In this document: one piece after another, positions 8,654 to 18,440 of the stretch
Layout of the letters: the number at the start of each line of letters is the position of its first letter
Numbering within the stretch: position 1 is the stretch's first letter
Source of the DNA: Blautia liquoris
GTDB taxonomy: Bacteria; Bacillota; Clostridia; Lachnospirales; Lachnospiraceae
NCBI RefSeq assembly: GCF_015159595.1
Contig: NZ_CP063304.1
Coordinates: 2,542,001-2,606,000 of the forward strand
Reading direction: 5' to 3'
DNA: 64,000 bases
Translations under genes and position numbers: made by a program
Notes under the pieces: generated by a model
The model's input: the letters and a program-made list of their open reading frames with translations, nothing else
What the model was told of the DNA's origin: nothing
The model's database searches: none

Positions 8654-10084
8654 CTATCCATTAATTTTAAATACATATGCAGATTCACAAGGTTTACTTT
8701 CCGGAGCTTTTATATGTAATCCCCTGGCATCTCTGTGAAATTTCAGATGTTCCCCTGATCCAATTAGTTCAACACATTGAATGGTCTTTTTGTAAATACC
8801 GTTTGTCTTCAGACTATTAATATGGAATTCACCTGTCTTTGGCCATCCAAGTGCAATCGTATAAAGAGTATCCCCATGCGTAGTGAAGCGAAAATCCTGT
8901 GCAGTAAATATCTCGTTATGTTCATCTGGAGTGTTACAAAAATTCAGCTGTCCTTCGATTTTGTCAACATCAAAGTCAGTGTCTATTATGGCTGTCGGAC
9001 CTTCTTCAGCAATTGAGAATGGTCTGGTTTCATATATAGCTTCTCCATTTAAAGACAGCCATTCTCCAATCTCCTTAAGAATCTTTATTGCATCCGGATG
9101 AAATGATCCGTCAGCATACGGTCCTACATTTAACAGTAGGTTTCCATTTTTCGAGACAATGTCACAAAGTTGATGAATGATGCGTTCTGATGATTTATAT
9201 TTGGGTTCCTGAACCATGCACCATGTGATGTTATCTTCCAATCGATCATCGGACTGCCAGGGAAAATCTTTGGGTTTTGAAAATTGTCCGCGCTCAAAAT
9301 CATAGACACCGATTCCCTTTGGAAAATCCTCTTGCTTATAGGTGATGATACCGTCATGAATATTCCGTGAACCATAGTAATACTCTGCAACCTGGTAGCG
9401 ATAAGCCTCATCAATAATATACGCCCGGCTGTCAAAGTAAAGTACATCCGGGGCATATTGATCAATCACCTCACATATTTTTTTTGCCCAGGTCTTGCAA
9501 AAAGCCTGATCGGGATATCGATATGGGTCATAACGGTTAGTCTCCAGGGGCAAGGCTGGTCCATAAAACTTCTCATTATCCGGAATATAGACATCTGCCT
9601 CATTATCAGAAGACATAAACCATCCCCACAACCACTGGTGATGAAAGGAAGCCAGCATATGAATTCCCTCTGCCCGGAACTCTTTTGCACACTCTCCAAC
9701 AATATCCCTGTGTGGTCCATAATTAACACTGTTAACCGGATTTACTTTACTGTTCCACATAGAAAAATTATCGGAATGCTCTGTCACAGGTCCGGCATAC
9801 CTGGCTCCGGAAAGTCTGACAAGTTCTGCCCATTCTTTTGCACTAAATCTTTCTCCTTTCATCATCGGATAAAAGTCTTTATATCCAAAGTCATGAAGAT
9901 TGCCATAAGTCTTTTCATGATAAAGATTTTGCTCTGTCCCCTTCGCATACATATTTCTGGAATACCATTCATTCTGACAGGCCGGAACACTGTATGGGCC
10001 CCAATGAAAGAACAATCCGAATTTAGCATCCCTAAACCACTTCGGGGCTTCTCTGTATAAATTATCCCATGCAAGATTATTCAT
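8654..10084 (-). CDS. GH29 alpha-L-fucosidase
   Basis: This 476-residue enzyme hydrolyses alpha-L-fucosyl residues from glycans. The family signature FGLFFHWGPYSVP with NEWYSRNMY lies near the N-terminus. The catalytic nucleophile is expected in DVLYFDSR (about residue 225), and GNLLLNVGPYADG marks the barrel end, followed by a short beta-sandwich. There is no signal peptide, so it should act in the cytoplasm on imported oligosaccharides. The start is the ATG at 10084 behind GAGGAAG; a TTG at 10108 is in frame but has no site and would overlap the upstream gene. It follows the acetylesterase gene directly. Specificity cannot be read from sequence. Confidence 0.93.
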   Translation of the reverse strand: MNNLAWDNLYREAPKWFRDAKFGLFFHWGPYSVPACQNEWYSRNMYAKGTEQNLYHEKTYGNLHDFGYKDFYPMMKGERFSAKEWAELVRLSGARYAGPVTEHSDNFSMWNSKVNPVNSVNYGPHRDIVGECAKEFRAEGIHMLASFHHQWLWGWFMSSDNEADVYIPDNEKFYGPALPLETNRYDPYRYPDQAFCKTWAKKICEVIDQYAPDVLYFDSRAYIIDEAYRYQVAEYYYGSRNIHDGIITYKQEDFPKGIGVYDFERGQFSKPKDFPWQSDDRLEDNITWCMVQEPKYKSSERIIHQLCDIVSKNGNLLLNVGPYADGSFHPDAIKILKEIGEWLSLNGEAIYETRPFSIAEEGPTAIIDTDFDVDKIEGQLNFCNTPDEHNEIFTAQDFRFTTHGDTLYTIALGWPKTGEFHINSLKTNGIYKKTIQCVELIGSGEHLKFHRDARGLHIKAPESKPCESAYVFKING

Positions 10085-10104
10085 GTTGATTTTCTTCCTC
10101 GCTT

Positions 10105-11532
10105 TCAAGATATTGTAATTTTATTCTTATAGAAGGATAACGGCGGCAGATAGGTCACTTCATCCACCACAGGAAATCTTACAGGATCTGCTTTCCATGC
10201 AAAAGATAAATAAGCCTCCCCGTTAACCATCCTTCCCAGTTCAAGATATATATGGTTCCTATCTTCACGGTTTGCGCGAATGCTTTTAATCTCTATCTCC
10301 CCCTCTTCATCCTCTAAAGTAAATCCACTTTCGTTCCCCCGCCTTGAGTAAAGCAAGAAACACGTTTTTACATGAGCAAAAGAAAGCTTCAACCAGATTC
10401 CCCTTATACCCAGAACCTTTTTTTCTTCCATATCTGTAAACTCTACATTCTTTAAAGTCGGTGATTCATATTCTTCTGTGCCGTTCAGAACATTACTGCA
10501 CTGTTTTGCCAGTTTTTCTCCTAAAACCACATTTGCCTGGGCACTGTTATGGATTTCATCTGACAGATTCAAATTTGTAGTCGACAGCGTTGTGACACCT
10601 TCGATTTCGCGGGCTGCTCTTTTCTGCGCCTCACGCACTAACCCCCAGCCTCTGTCATAACTTCCATTGATCTGCCTGTTCAGCTGCATCGTAAAAAAAT
10701 GAATTTTATAACCTAATTCCTCTCGAACTGATTGAACAAAATCTTTGAAATGCTCATAATAGAATGGAGCGGATTCAGGATCCGTGTCTGAACACCCCTG
10801 ATACCACAAGATTCCGGCATATCTTCCCTTTGTCTTATGAATCTTACCTAGCATATTCTGATACAAATCTCCTTCGTTTGGTCTCCATCTTCTTATTGAA
10901 GAGCCGCCAAGAGCTGTTTGAATCAGTCCTACAGGCATATGCGTATACGCAGCATAACATTTCCCGAAGGAAAGATACGGGGATACGCCCGGTATACCCA
11001 TCTCTTCGTTTGCAATAGAGCCGGCATCCGTACTTTCATTCATAGGGTGACTGGCTAAATCCCATTGATCTCGATTTCGAAATAAATGGACAGATACATC
11101 CGGGGGATCCATACAATAATCTCTGCTGTATCCTGCTGAATTCGATTGACCTGCAATAATAAACAGATTCCCAACCCCTACATGAAGAACACAATCCCCG
11201 CGAAACATCCAGGACAGATCGCTTTGTACACTTCTAGTCTCCAAACCAGTTTCGATGCGGTATAGGCCGCCGGACGGTATGATAAGTGTTGTCTCAAATT
11301 CTCCTGTAAAATATTCCTTCTTTGTCACTTTGTTTGCTGCGCTCCAGGGAATCACTGCCATATTATCTTCTTCTTTTATCACCCTGATCACCGGCATTGC
11401 CGATTGTACTCCTACTTCCAGTGCAGCTGAATGCACTTTATAAGTACCTTTTAAAGTGATCTGTGCATACCCCTTTTCCTGCTGCAATATTTCCCAGTCT
11501 GATGGTCCTGCTAGTATCGTAACACCATGCAT
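10105..11532 (-). CDS. SGNH carbohydrate acetylesterase (sialate O-acetylesterase-like, SASA family)
   Basis: This 475-residue protein likely removes O-acetyl groups from sugars in the cytoplasm. The SGNH blocks are visible: nucleophile serine in FIIAGQSNSAG (about residue 130), the glycine block in TALGGSSIRRW, the WYQGCSDTD block, and the Asp/His pair in SDEIHNSAQANVVLGE. It has N- and C-terminal beta-sandwich extensions and no signal peptide. The start at 11532 is fixed by AAGGAGG six bases before the ATG. It is the first gene of a two-gene operon with the GH29 fucosidase, so the target is probably an acetylated, fucosylated oligosaccharide. The name 'sialate' reflects the family and is not evidence for sialic acid. 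Confidence 0.88.
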   Translation of the reverse strand: MHGVTILAGPSDWEILQQEKGYAQITLKGTYKVHSAALEVGVQSAMPVIRVIKEEDNMAVIPWSAANKVTKKEYFTGEFETTLIIPSGGLYRIETGLETRSVQSDLSWMFRGDCVLHVGVGNLFIIAGQSNSAGYSRDYCMDPPDVSVHLFRNRDQWDLASHPMNESTDAGSIANEEMGIPGVSPYLSFGKCYAAYTHMPVGLIQTALGGSSIRRWRPNEGDLYQNMLGKIHKTKGRYAGILWYQGCSDTDPESAPFYYEHFKDFVQSVREELGYKIHFFTMQLNRQINGSYDRGWGLVREAQKRAAREIEGVTTLSTTNLNLSDEIHNSAQANVVLGEKLAKQCSNVLNGTEEYESPTLKNVEFTDMEEKKVLGIRGIWLKLSFAHVKTCFLLYSRRGNESGFTLEDEEGEIEIKSIRANREDRNHIYLELGRMVNGEAYLSFAWKADPVRFPVVDEVTYLPPLSFYKNKITIS

Positions 11533-11577
11533 GATATACCTCCTTCGAAAAACACATAAGCTTTTTACCCTTGTATC

Positions 11578-11606
11578 ATTATAAGGTCGGCAATATGAAA
11601 TTTGAA
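11578..11606 (-). promoter_or_regulatory. Promoter of the esterase-fucosidase operon
   Basis: On the minus strand TTCAAA (11601-11606), a 17-bp spacer and a perfect TATAAT (11578-11583) lie 46 bp before the esterase start. The spacing is ideal and the -35 matches four of six consensus positions. Confidence 0.6.
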
Positions 11607-11655
11607 TCAAATATTATTAGTAAACTATGGATATTTTACAGATAATCAGAGCAAA

Positions 11656-11700
11656 AATAGTGGGCGGAATTGAATAATCTCATCAATTCCACCCACTATT
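11656..11700 (-). terminator. Terminator of the LacI-GH42-GH106-like operon
   Basis: An 18-bp inverted repeat (11656-11673 with 11683-11700, one G-T pair) with a 9-nt loop lies 32 bp past the minus-strand stop at 11732. It is followed on that strand by a run of T residues. This is a convincing intrinsic terminator. Confidence 0.85.
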
Positions 11701-11731
11701 ATAAAATAAACCAAGGTATCATCTACTATTT

Positions 11732-14700
11732 TCAGTTTACTGCCAATATCTCTACTCTCGATAAAATACCAAATGGACGAAGACACCATGCCTCACTCCA
11801 TTCACTTCCATTGGTCCGATAAGAGTCCGGACCGTACCATTTAAATTCCGGATTGCAGTTATGCAAAGTTCCAAATGTGTTATAGCGATTACCATATACT
11901 TTTATATCCAGTTTGTGTATTCCTGCCTTTAAGACACCCGCATGCTGTATATGCGGAGCAAAAGCAACCGGTCCTATCATCTTATCATCTATGGCTAATG
12001 ACAAAACTGGTGCTGCAAAGTGTGGAATCCGGACACTTATATCTGCATCTTCTTTTAATGTAAAGTGCATATGATATATCACACTCCCACCATAAAAGGG
12101 CAGTGTCTGCCGCGTAATATCGCCAAAGCAGAGTTGTTCTTCACGATCGACTATCACCGCTTTGGTTCCCCTGACCCATACTCCAAAATCTCCAAGCAGA
12201 TAAATACTTTCTAGATTTGTTTTTCTTCCAAATGGTATCTCAATACGCAGCGTATTGATCCCCTTCTTAAGCTCTGGAAGATTTACTACACGAATCCCTT
12301 CATCTACATAATATGCCCCTGTTTTATCAACGGTACAAGGCTTTTCGTTCCAGAACAGAACCAACTTTTCCGGCCGTTCCACTGCCATTGATATGGCAGG
12401 TAACCCGATTGCCGATTCTATTTCATAATATAGAGTTACCCGTTCCTTCTCCGGCACCATGCCTAGTCTCCAGGGCTGTATATAAGCATCCTGCCTTGGA
12501 GGATAACCCAATATCATTCTGATCTTATTATCCAGCCGCAGAATCTCTTCATCCGGCATCCATTCACCGTCATTCAATCGCCATCGTGCATGATCCAGCA
12601 GAAATACATTCGGTTCATCCAGTGTATAGGCATCCGGCTCATGTATTGTGCACAGCAGATGCTGCTTACTATTCTTCCCCTCATACTTCTCTTCCGCTAC
12701 TAAATTGTATGTCTCTGCACATTTTCCGGTTCTTATTTTATGGAAGTCTGATTCTTCTTTCCATATTTCTATCTTTTTATATATTTCGGCTTCTTTATCT
12801 TCATATGGCTCTAATTTCCACAGATAGCTATCTTCAGCATACATCTCTTTATCAATCAAGGTCCAGCCTTCCTGATAGTCTGTTTTTTCCATACAGATAT
12901 GTCCATCAAGGGCATTGTAAACAAATACTTTCCAAATTCCACGTATTTTTACGCAGGCTGTTTCCGATTGATCCGCTTTTTCTTTCTGGTCCAGGGCATG
13001 GCAGATAAATAACCATCTGGCTTCTCCTTCCTGGCGCATTTGGTAAAAAAGATTATCGAATGCTTTCCCATTTTGATGGTAAACGCCAACCTCCCTCATG
13101 GGTTCCATAGCAGACAGAAGTGCGTTTTTTTCATAAGATATCTGACATGCTTTTTGGGTAAGTCTGCTCACACTTATGTTCTCTTCTGCATCAACATAGG
13201 ATGGCACCTTCCCCATAAAAATAAGCTTTCCTCCACATGCAGCAAACTTCTCTACCAAATGAAGTGTCGTACTTCTGACAGTCAATAACTCTGGAACGAT
13301 AACTGCTTCATATCTCATCTTTCCTATTCGCAAAGTCCCGTCTTCCCCTGCAAAACAATCTTGTTCTGCCAGTAATGATTCTGACAAAAAATCAAAGTCA
13401 ATCAGACCAAATAATAGCCATGAAATCATATTTTTAAAATTTTCATCCATCTGTTCGCGCAGCATTCCTGTCTGTCCCACCGGTCCGTATGCAAGCCAAT
13501 AGGATTCGATTGGATGAATCACCGCTACCTTTACCCGTGCAGTACCTCTGGTAAGTACTGTATTCAAACGTGCAAAATAATTCTCGATATAAGAATACTG
13601 TTCCCACCAGGGTGATTGGTAGTTAATCGATGCCGGCCAATCTCTTTTTGCTTCACCTTCCATCGACATGAATGCAAGATGCGGTACTCGGACAGTAACA
13701 CCGAGGGCTGCCTGCCAGTCACCTTGAATCTTATGTCCTTTAAAATCATGATCCCACTGTGTCACACCATAAAGCTCACTCAATACACCTTCTCTTCCAT
13801 ATTGATGAGCTACAGAAGAAGCCTGTTTGATTGTTGAATATTCCGGATCATTACAGAGAATATCAACTCCGGGAAGCTGCTGTTTTCTATAACAGCGCAT
13901 GGCTTCTCCCAAACGAAGTGTCTGTGAATATAAAGTTGGCTCCGACATATAGTGACCTGTCATATAGATATGATGCGCTTCACACCAGTCAGCAATTGTA
14001 TCCGAATAAGCAGATACAAATCGTTCACAAAGATGATCGTGATACTGCAGGCGGTGCAGGGAAGGCACCCCTCCGGGTAGTTCAAACAGAATCTCCGGCA
14101 GTACGCAGAGCAAATCAATACCGTATGCGTTTTTGTATGTCTTTGGCAAGTCATCTGTAAAGCTTAAAGTGACATCCTCCGTACAACCGCCATCGCTGAG
14201 TGCCATCGAGCCTTTCACTTGCGGTTCATCTGTAAAAATTGCAGGAATAGATTTCCCAAATTCATCTGAGAGAACTTCATAATATCGTTCATGTGTTACT
14301 TTTATAAAGCATTCTACTGCCTCTTTATTCATCACATCCACATATGTCTGATCATTAAACCATGGGCTTTCTTTCATCAGCTCTACATACGCGAACCAGA
14401 GTGTCCCTTCAGATTTACTTACCCGGTCACAATCTGTGGATGGCTGCGGACCTAAAATCTGCCTGTATGCCGTAAGATAACCCTTCTCGATCTTAATACG
14501 ATAAGCACAAAGGTAATAACCCCCTGGTTTTTCACCTTTAGCCACTCGCAGATCGAATGTTTCCTTTGAGTTCTCCAGTTCTGGCTTTATTTCTGTTGTC
14601 AGAAGCAGATGCCTTGCCCGGTATCGCACATCTTCGGTAACTTTACCACCTGCTGTTCCGGATGGGTATCGGTCTTCATCATATAACCAGCACAACATAT

Positions 14701-14956
14701 TCTCAGTTTTTACCTTTTTATCCGCATACGTTACGAGATGCATAAAATCATCCTGTAAGTAAGGTGTCTCCATACCCGTACGTGGATGAATATGTATTCC
14801 TCCAAAACCCATCTCATGGAATACCTCTATCTGCTTATCAATTTTTTCTTCTGTAACTTCACAATTCCAGGCCCAAAATGGTGTTCCCCGATATTCACTT
14901 GATGGATTGCCAAAAAGTTCGTCATTTAATTCTTTTTTATTTTTTTTATAAAGCAT
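11732..14956 (-). CDS. Large glycoside hydrolase-like protein (GH106-like)
   Basis: This 1074-residue protein begins with RGTPFWAWN and a barrel-like region carrying FGGIHIHPRTGM, WLYDEDRYPSG, FTDEPQ and GHYMSEPT, a pattern shared by large clostridial and Paenibacillus proteins annotated as glycosyl hydrolases related to GH106 alpha-L-rhamnosidases. The C-terminal third has jelly-roll domains (GNRYNTFGTLHN near residue 1035). There is no signal peptide, so it is cytoplasmic. GAGGAAGG precedes the ATG. It follows the GH42 gene by 15 bp. Acidic residues in DED, TDEP and MSEP are candidate catalytic residues, which I infer. A rhamnosidase role is possible but the subfamily cannot be assigned. 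Confidence 0.65.
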   Translation of the reverse strand: MLYKKNKKELNDELFGNPSSEYRGTPFWAWNCEVTEEKIDKQIEVFHEMGFGGIHIHPRTGMETPYLQDDFMHLVTYADKKVKTENMLCWLYDEDRYPSGTAGGKVTEDVRYRARHLLLTTEIKPELENSKETFDLRVAKGEKPGGYYLCAYRIKIEKGYLTAYRQILGPQPSTDCDRVSKSEGTLWFAYVELMKESPWFNDQTYVDVMNKEAVECFIKVTHERYYEVLSDEFGKSIPAIFTDEPQVKGSMALSDGGCTEDVTLSFTDDLPKTYKNAYGIDLLCVLPEILFELPGGVPSLHRLQYHDHLCERFVSAYSDTIADWCEAHHIYMTGHYMSEPTLYSQTLRLGEAMRCYRKQQLPGVDILCNDPEYSTIKQASSVAHQYGREGVLSELYGVTQWDHDFKGHKIQGDWQAALGVTVRVPHLAFMSMEGEAKRDWPASINYQSPWWEQYSYIENYFARLNTVLTRGTARVKVAVIHPIESYWLAYGPVGQTGMLREQMDENFKNMISWLLFGLIDFDFLSESLLAEQDCFAGEDGTLRIGKMRYEAVIVPELLTVRSTTLHLVEKFAACGGKLIFMGKVPSYVDAEENISVSRLTQKACQISYEKNALLSAMEPMREVGVYHQNGKAFDNLFYQMRQEGEARWLFICHALDQKEKADQSETACVKIRGIWKVFVYNALDGHICMEKTDYQEGWTLIDKEMYAEDSYLWKLEPYEDKEAEIYKKIEIWKEESDFHKIRTGKCAETYNLVAEEKYEGKNSKQHLLCTIHEPDAYTLDEPNVFLLDHARWRLNDGEWMPDEEILRLDNKIRMILGYPPRQDAYIQPWRLGMVPEKERVTLYYEIESAIGLPAISMAVERPEKLVLFWNEKPCTVDKTGAYYVDEGIRVVNLPELKKGINTLRIEIPFGRKTNLESIYLLGDFGVWVRGTKAVIVDREEQLCFGDITRQTLPFYGGSVIYHMHFTLKEDADISVRIPHFAAPVLSLAIDDKMIGPVAFAPHIQHAGVLKAGIHKLDIKVYGNRYNTFGTLHNCNPEFKWYGPDSYRTNGSEWSEAWCLRPFGILSRVEILAVN

Positions 14957-14971
14957 AAATCCTTCCTCTCA

Positions 14972-16987
14972 TCATAATTTTGACCCTAGTATCATAACAT
15001 CATATGGATTCAAAACTACCTCTCCCTTGATTTTGTTACGTGAAAATACATCAAAATAATCCTCATTACCCAGATTAACAGCTGCCTTTTTATCCTCATG
15101 ATTGATTATAAAAATCAGTTTACAATCGTTCCCCTCTTTTACACAGATTTCTACGCGGTCCTTTGTCTCAAAAGAAGCGCCTATACCACACTCATTACAA
15201 ATACTTTTCATCATTTTATTCAGGAAAAGAGCCTCCGGGCACGTTCCTATATAATACGCCTTTCCATCTCCAAACTCATTGAGAGTAATACATGGTGTTC
15301 CCTCGTAGAAATCTTGTCCATACACCGCCAATGCCTCAGCGTTCTCCAGATGTATCTGATCACATAAAAAGCCACAACGAAATCTTTTCTTTGTTTTATC
15401 TGCGGACAATACAATTTGATTGCTTTCTTCCGGGTACAACGCATCCGTTTCCTCTACCCATATTCCAAGCATCTTTCTCAATTTTCCCGGATAGGCTCCA
15501 AAGACACATCTGTCATTCTCATCGACAAGTCCACTCATGTATGTAGTGATAAGTCTCCCGCCATTTTTCACAAATATCTCCAGCTTTTCTGCCACCCCTT
15601 CCTTGATCATATAAAGTAAGGGAGCAACGATAACTTTATAATTTGAAAAGTCACTGGTAAGTTTTAGCATATCCACAGAAATATTATTGTCATAGAATGC
15701 TTTATAATACTTATGTACCTGTTCCAAATAATCCATATCCTTTGTCGGTCCACTCGATAATTCTAATGCCCACCAATTTTCCCAATCAAAGATGATACCT
15801 ACATCGGATTTAATTTTAGCGTCCAGACTCCAATCCTCTAATTGTCTTAATTCTTTCCCAAGCCGACTCATTTCACAAAAAATTCGAGTATCTTCTCTGT
15901 CTGCATGTGAAATCATAGCGCCGTGAAACTTTTCCTGTCCGCCTATGGACTGACGCATCTGAAAGAAAAGACAGGTATCTGCCCCATGCCCGATACCTTG
16001 ATAAGCCAAGGTACGAATTTGTCCCGGTCTTTTAAGTTTATTATACGGCTGCCAGTTCTGTTGATTCGGTGATTGTTCTGCAATTATATATGACTGCCCG
16101 CCTTTCATAGCACGCATCAGATCGTGTTTCAGGGCCGGAAAACTTGGATCATCTTTTGGGGAAGGATAATTATCCCAGGCAGCTACATCCATAACATCTG
16201 TCATAGCAAATTGATTTAATTTTTTTATGTAGCCGGATATATTACTGAATACCGGAATATCCGGAGTGTATTTCCGAAGAATCTCTGCTTCGTTTAAAAA
16301 GCAGTCCTTTGTAGAATCGGTCATGAACCGCATATAGTCCAATTCTGCAGCAGGAAAGAATCGATAATCATCATTTAACTCCGAGGGGATATATATTTCA
16401 TCAAAATCATAGACTGTTCTGCCCCAGAAAGAGGTATTCCATTTATTATTTAAGTTTTCAACCGTTTGATATCTTTCTTTCAGCCAGTTTCTATACTTTC
16501 TTTGGCAAGTATCGCAGTAGCAATAGGTTCCATATTCATTTGCCACATGCCAGCCAAGCAGTCCCGGATAATTCTGATATCTTTTAGCCATTTCTTCTGC
16601 TATGGCGGCTGCGCGTTCCCGATACTTTTTACTATTCACGCAGAAAAACACTCTCATTCCATGCGTTCTTTTTCTTCCGGCAATATCCACTGGAAGAACC
16701 TCGGAATATTTTTTTGAAAGCCATGCAGGCTGCGCTGAAGTAGGTGTAGATAAAAATACATTGATATGGTTTGCCAATAACTTCTCCAGGATTTTGTCCA
16801 GCCATTCAAAACAATAAACACCCTCTTCGGGCTCTAATTTAGCCCATGAAAAAACCGGAAGCGTTACTAAATTAACACCTGCTTTGTGAAATAGCTCCAT
16901 ATCTCTGTCAATGGTATCTTCGTCCCATTGATCCGGATTATAATCGCCTCCATAAAATACAAAAGGAAACCGCTTATTCTTTTTCAT
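14972..16987 (-). CDS. GH42 beta-galactosidase
   Basis: This 671-residue enzyme cleaves terminal beta-D-galactosides, or possibly alpha-L-arabinopyranosides, in the cytoplasm. The GH42 start FYGGDYNPDQW is present. The acid/base Glu151 is in HVANEYG, a zinc-type cysteine cluster follows at C116, C156, C158 and C161, and the nucleophile Glu304 is in IIAEQSPNQQNW. A Rossmann-like trimerisation domain (about 385-590) and a small C-terminal domain follow. GGAGGAAG precedes an ATG that overlaps the LacI stop codon (ATGA). The final GSKL and stop lie in TGATACTAGGGTCAAAA, which matches one end of the repeat at 18188. Confidence 0.93.
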   Translation of the reverse strand: MKKNKRFPFVFYGGDYNPDQWDEDTIDRDMELFHKAGVNLVTLPVFSWAKLEPEEGVYCFEWLDKILEKLLANHINVFLSTPTSAQPAWLSKKYSEVLPVDIAGRKRTHGMRVFFCVNSKKYRERAAAIAEEMAKRYQNYPGLLGWHVANEYGTYCYCDTCQRKYRNWLKERYQTVENLNNKWNTSFWGRTVYDFDEIYIPSELNDDYRFFPAAELDYMRFMTDSTKDCFLNEAEILRKYTPDIPVFSNISGYIKKLNQFAMTDVMDVAAWDNYPSPKDDPSFPALKHDLMRAMKGGQSYIIAEQSPNQQNWQPYNKLKRPGQIRTLAYQGIGHGADTCLFFQMRQSIGGQEKFHGAMISHADREDTRIFCEMSRLGKELRQLEDWSLDAKIKSDVGIIFDWENWWALELSSGPTKDMDYLEQVHKYYKAFYDNNISVDMLKLTSDFSNYKVIVAPLLYMIKEGVAEKLEIFVKNGGRLITTYMSGLVDENDRCVFGAYPGKLRKMLGIWVEETDALYPEESNQIVLSADKTKKRFRCGFLCDQIHLENAEALAVYGQDFYEGTPCITLNEFGDGKAYYIGTCPEALFLNKMMKSICNECGIGASFETKDRVEICVKEGNDCKLIFIINHEDKKAAVNLGNEDYFDVFSRNKIKGEVVLNPYDVMILGSKL

Positions 16988-18015
16988 TCATCTTCCTCCC
17001 TTACATTCCTTACACTTTTCCTTACAATTAAAGATGTAGAAATCTCCATCTTAAAACTCCCGGCAGAAGACTCTTCCATCTTGTCTATTAACAGGTTCAC
17101 TGCTGCAACTCCCAACTTCTTTTTCGGAGAATAAATTGTTGTCAGCGGGGTTTCCATCATTTCACTCATCGGCATATTATCAAACCCTATGAGTGATACA
17201 TCTTCTGGCACTTTATAACCTAGTTTTTTTAAGGCCTGCAGCGCAAAAATAGCCATAATATCATTATCTGCAAAAAAAGCAGTCGGCATCTCCTTCAATT
17301 CTCCAAGTTCTTTCAGTAATTTGTCCCGCAGATTATTCCCAGCACTGGTGTTAAACTGCAGGATAAGCTTTTCTTCCAAGGTTAGATTTACCCTTTTCAT
17401 CGCCGAAAGAAAAGCATAGTATCGTTCTTCAAAGTTTTTTGCATTCTGTACGATATGAAGATATCCTATTTTTTTGTGTCCCAACTCTTTTAAATAGGAA
17501 ATCGCATCATAAACTCCCATTTCATTATTAATTGTCACACAATCACATGGGTGATTTAACATGTAATTATCAATCATTACGGTAGGTATACCTAGCTTTA
17601 AAAAGTTATTGATCTGACCTTCCTTCATCTCCGTGGCCAGCAACAATATTCCATCCGCATTGACTTCAGAAATCCTGATCAGTTCCTCTTCAAGTCTTTG
17701 TTCGTCTGTATACGTAATCATCAATTGAAAATCTCTGTTTTTTGCCTGATGCTCAACCCCCTCTATAATTTCTGAAAATACCTGTGAAAAATAATGTGCT
17801 TTATCGTCACCAATCACGTTCTTTCTGTATACAACAAAGAGAAGTGTCCCCTGTTTTTTCTCTTTTATATTGAACATGTCCTCGCAGCCCAATTCAACAA
17901 CGGCATCTTTTACTTTTTTTCTGGTTTCATCGCTGATTCCCGGTCTGCCATTCAAGACCAGAGAAACTGTTGACGGTGATAGATGTAATATTTCGGCAAG
18001 TTCTTTTACTTTCAT
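16984..18015 (-). CDS. LacI-family transcriptional regulator
   Basis: This repressor of about 343 residues has an N-terminal LacI helix-turn-helix (KVKELAEILHLSPSTVSLVLNGRPGIS) and a periplasmic-binding-protein-like effector domain with SLIGFDNMPMSEMM. The best start is the ATG at 18015, six bases after AGGATG; in-frame ATGs at 18024 and 18042 are also possible. It is the first gene of an operon with the GH42 and GH106-like genes and overlaps the GH42 start by 4 bp. It probably represses this operon and is released by a product of the pathway. Confidence 0.92.
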   Translation of the reverse strand: MKVKELAEILHLSPSTVSLVLNGRPGISDETRKKVKDAVVELGCEDMFNIKEKKQGTLLFVVYRKNVIGDDKAHYFSQVFSEIIEGVEHQAKNRDFQLMITYTDEQRLEEELIRISEVNADGILLLATEMKEGQINNFLKLGIPTVMIDNYMLNHPCDCVTINNEMGVYDAISYLKELGHKKIGYLHIVQNAKNFEERYYAFLSAMKRVNLTLEEKLILQFNTSAGNNLRDKLLKELGELKEMPTAFFADNDIMAIFALQALKKLGYKVPEDVSLIGFDNMPMSEMMETPLTTIYSPKKKLGVAAVNLLIDKMEESSAGSFKMEISTSLIVRKSVRNVREEDE

Positions 18016-18087
18016 TTTTTTCATCCTATTCCACAAACTCATTTTTTCTAAAATATTTAATAAATGTTTGTAAATTATATTAAATTC

Positions 18088-18115
18088 ATTATAATGCGAT
18101 TTAACTAAAAGTCAA
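18088..18115 (-). promoter_or_regulatory. Promoter of the LacI-GH42-GH106-like operon
   Basis: On the minus strand TTGACT (18110-18115), a 16-bp spacer and TATAAT (18088-18093) form a near-consensus sigma-A promoter 72 bp before the LacI start. The AT-rich leader between them may hold the LacI operator. Confidence 0.7.
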
Positions 18116-18187
18116 TATGAAATAATTAACTCTAATTATATTTGGTATTATTCTACATATTTCTTTTTCATTTTTGTCTATTTTATC

Positions 18188-18420
18188 TGATACCAGGGTC
18201 AAAAGGTCCTGCGTTTCATGCTTGCATGAAAAAGCATGACCTTGGGAGCCGAACAAACATGAGAAAGCAGCCCGATTAGGGTGTATTTCGAATGTTTGTA
18301 GGGTGCTGAACATCCAGTGGATGTTCGTTTAGCACGGACCGAAGCGGAGCGGAGACTTGTGAGAGCTCGAAGAGCGTAACAATCCGTGTATCATAAGGGG
18401 TCAAATTACTTTTGACCCCA
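18188..18420. repeat. Structured intergenic repeat, copy B (about 233 bp, inverted relative to copy A)
   Basis: This copy matches 5936-6167 on the opposite strand over nearly its full length. It begins TGATACCAGGGTCAAAAGG and ends with the hairpin GGGGTCAAA/TTTGACCCC (18397-18419). Internal hairpins include GAACATCCAGTGGATGTTC (about 18308-18326) and GCTCGAAGAGC. It fills the gap between the LacI promoter and the GH127 operon end. No mobility gene or convincing reading frame is present. Confidence 0.85.
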
Positions 18421-18440
18421 ACATCTTTTATCTATGAATA

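Noticed and set aside
10105-11532. Sialic acid catabolism, suggested by the sialate O-acetylesterase-like protein
   Set aside because: No sialidase, NanA, NanE or NanK gene is nearby. The family also deacetylates plant sugars.
12313-14160. Several long plus-strand frames opposite the GH106-like and GH42 genes
   Set aside because: They are antisense to strongly supported genes, lack ribosome sites and show no domain features.
18101-18313. A possible small protein encoded in the repeat, with similar residues encoded in copy C
   Set aside because: The shared residues come from the hairpin-rich DNA repeat itself. The frames differ outside it and have no ribosome site.
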